Shown piece by piece: positions 4,734 to 5,164 of a stretch of 5,164 bases of DNA. Each line of letters starts with the position of its first letter. Within the stretch, counting starts at the first letter, position 1. This DNA is from an uncultured Verrucomicrobiota bacterium. Lineage in GTDB: Bacteria; Verrucomicrobiota; Kiritimatiellia; RFP12; UBA1067. The position numbers and the translations under genes are program-made. The stretch lies in the NCBI GenBank assembly GCA_947305585.1, contig CAMZDY010000077.1:1-5164 (forward strand), given 5' to 3'. Below the pieces are notes generated by a model. The model did no database searches, was not told where the DNA came from, and saw nothing but the letters and a program-made list of their open reading frames with translations.

Positions 4734-5164
4734 ATGAAGAAGCTGAAAGGTCTGGTGGCCGCGGCGCACACGCCGTTCAATCCCGATGGCAGCGTCAATC
4801 TGGCGCTCATTCCCAAGCAGGCGGAAACGCTGATCAAGCAGAAGGTGGTGGGCGTGTACATTTCCGGCACCACGGGCGAAGGCATCTGCTGCTCGATCGA
4901 AGAGCGCAAGGCCGTGTTCGACGCGTGGGTGAAGGCCGCCAAGGGCAAGCTCATCCTCATCGCGCACATCGGCGCGCTGGCGCTCCCCGACGTGCAGGAG
5001 CTGGGCGCCTACGCCGTGAAGTGCGGCATGGACGCCACCTCCATCGTTCCCCCGAACTTCTTCAAGCCGGGCAGCATCGACGCGCTCGTCGCGTACCTCA
5101 AGGAAGCGCTCAAGACTTCCGAGAAGCTGCCGTTCTACTACTACCACACCGGCATGAGCGGAGT
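4734..5164 (+). CDS. nanA: N-acetylneuraminate lyase-like protein (DapA/NanA family), 3' end beyond window
   Basis: The visible 143 full codons plus two bases belong to the DapA/NanA class I aldolase superfamily, a cytoplasmic TIM barrel. KGLVAAAHTPFNPDGSVN (5-22) is the family N-terminus, SGTTGEG (44-50) the substrate carboxylate-binding loop, and SIEERKAVFDAWVKAAKGK (54-72) the helix that follows. VPPNFFKP (105-112) and LPFYYYH (132-138) favour sialic acid lyase of the Bacteroides/animal kind over dihydrodipicolinate synthase, and Y137 is the likely catalytic tyrosine. NanA cleaves N-acetylneuraminate to N-acetylmannosamine and pyruvate. The Schiff-base lysine lies beyond the right edge and cannot be checked. 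The segment YYYHTGMSGV looks one residue shorter than the usual YYYHIPxxTGV, losing the proline. It has its own promoter and a strong ribosome binding site, so it probably starts a new operon. Another pyruvate aldolase of the family remains possible. Confidence 0.8.
   Translation, partial: MKKLKGLVAAAHTPFNPDGSVNLALIPKQAETLIKQKVVGVYISGTTGEGICCSIEERKAVFDAWVKAAKGKLILIAHIGALALPDVQELGAYAVKCGMDATSIVPPNFFKPGSIDALVAYLKEALKTSEKLPFYYYHTGMSG

Overview
This window reads as chromosomal DNA from a GC-rich, probably Gram-negative bacterium. The evidence is two lipopolysaccharide/glycan-type glycosyltransferases, sigma70-type promoters in AT-rich islets, GGAG-type ribosome binding sites, a bacterial queA, and a tRNA with an encoded CCA end. 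The final gene is an N-acetylneuraminate lyase-like protein with a YYYH motif shared with Bacteroides and animal lyases. That is compatible with a gut or host-associated lineage, for example the PVC or Bacteroidota groups, but the taxonomic guess is weak. Every gene recognised lies on the + strand.

Layout. Positions 1-162 hold no recognisable gene. At 163-245 there is an AT-rich promoter/operator islet with a near-perfect consensus promoter. It drives hipB (237-434), hipS (434-751) and hipT (748-1641), three genes joined by ATGA-type overlaps. They form a tripartite HipBST-type toxin-antitoxin module: a small Xre/HipB DNA-binding protein, a stand-alone HipA N-subdomain (HipS), and a shortened HipA-like Ser/Thr kinase (HipT). 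HipT keeps the catalytic residues and has a Ser-Ile-Ser Gly-rich loop.

Only 11 bases after hipT comes a family 2 glycosyltransferase gene (1653-2579), overlapped by a family 25 (LPS-type) glycosyltransferase gene (2576-3376). No promoter or terminator is visible between hipT and these genes, so the five genes may form one transcription unit. The glycosyltransferase pair is much more G-rich on the coding strand than hipT or queA. The family 25 gene carries seven in-frame copies of a 15-bp G-rich minisatellite encoding Gly-Ser-Glu-Gly-Val repeats.

A second consensus promoter (3396-3424) precedes tRNA-Arg(CCT) (3460-3536). queA (3550-4632, TTG start) begins 13 bases after the tRNA CCA, and its Shine-Dalgarno lies within that gap, so the tRNA and queA are probably co-transcribed. 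A third promoter (4641-4669) and a G-free A/C-rich leader precede a nanA/dapA-family lyase gene that runs off the right edge (4734 to the end).

The most interesting items are the HipBST module with an apparently leaderless hipB and a repeat-flanked promoter, its tight linkage to glycosyltransferases, the coding minisatellite inside a glycosyltransferase, and the tRNA-Arg/queA fusion transcript layout.
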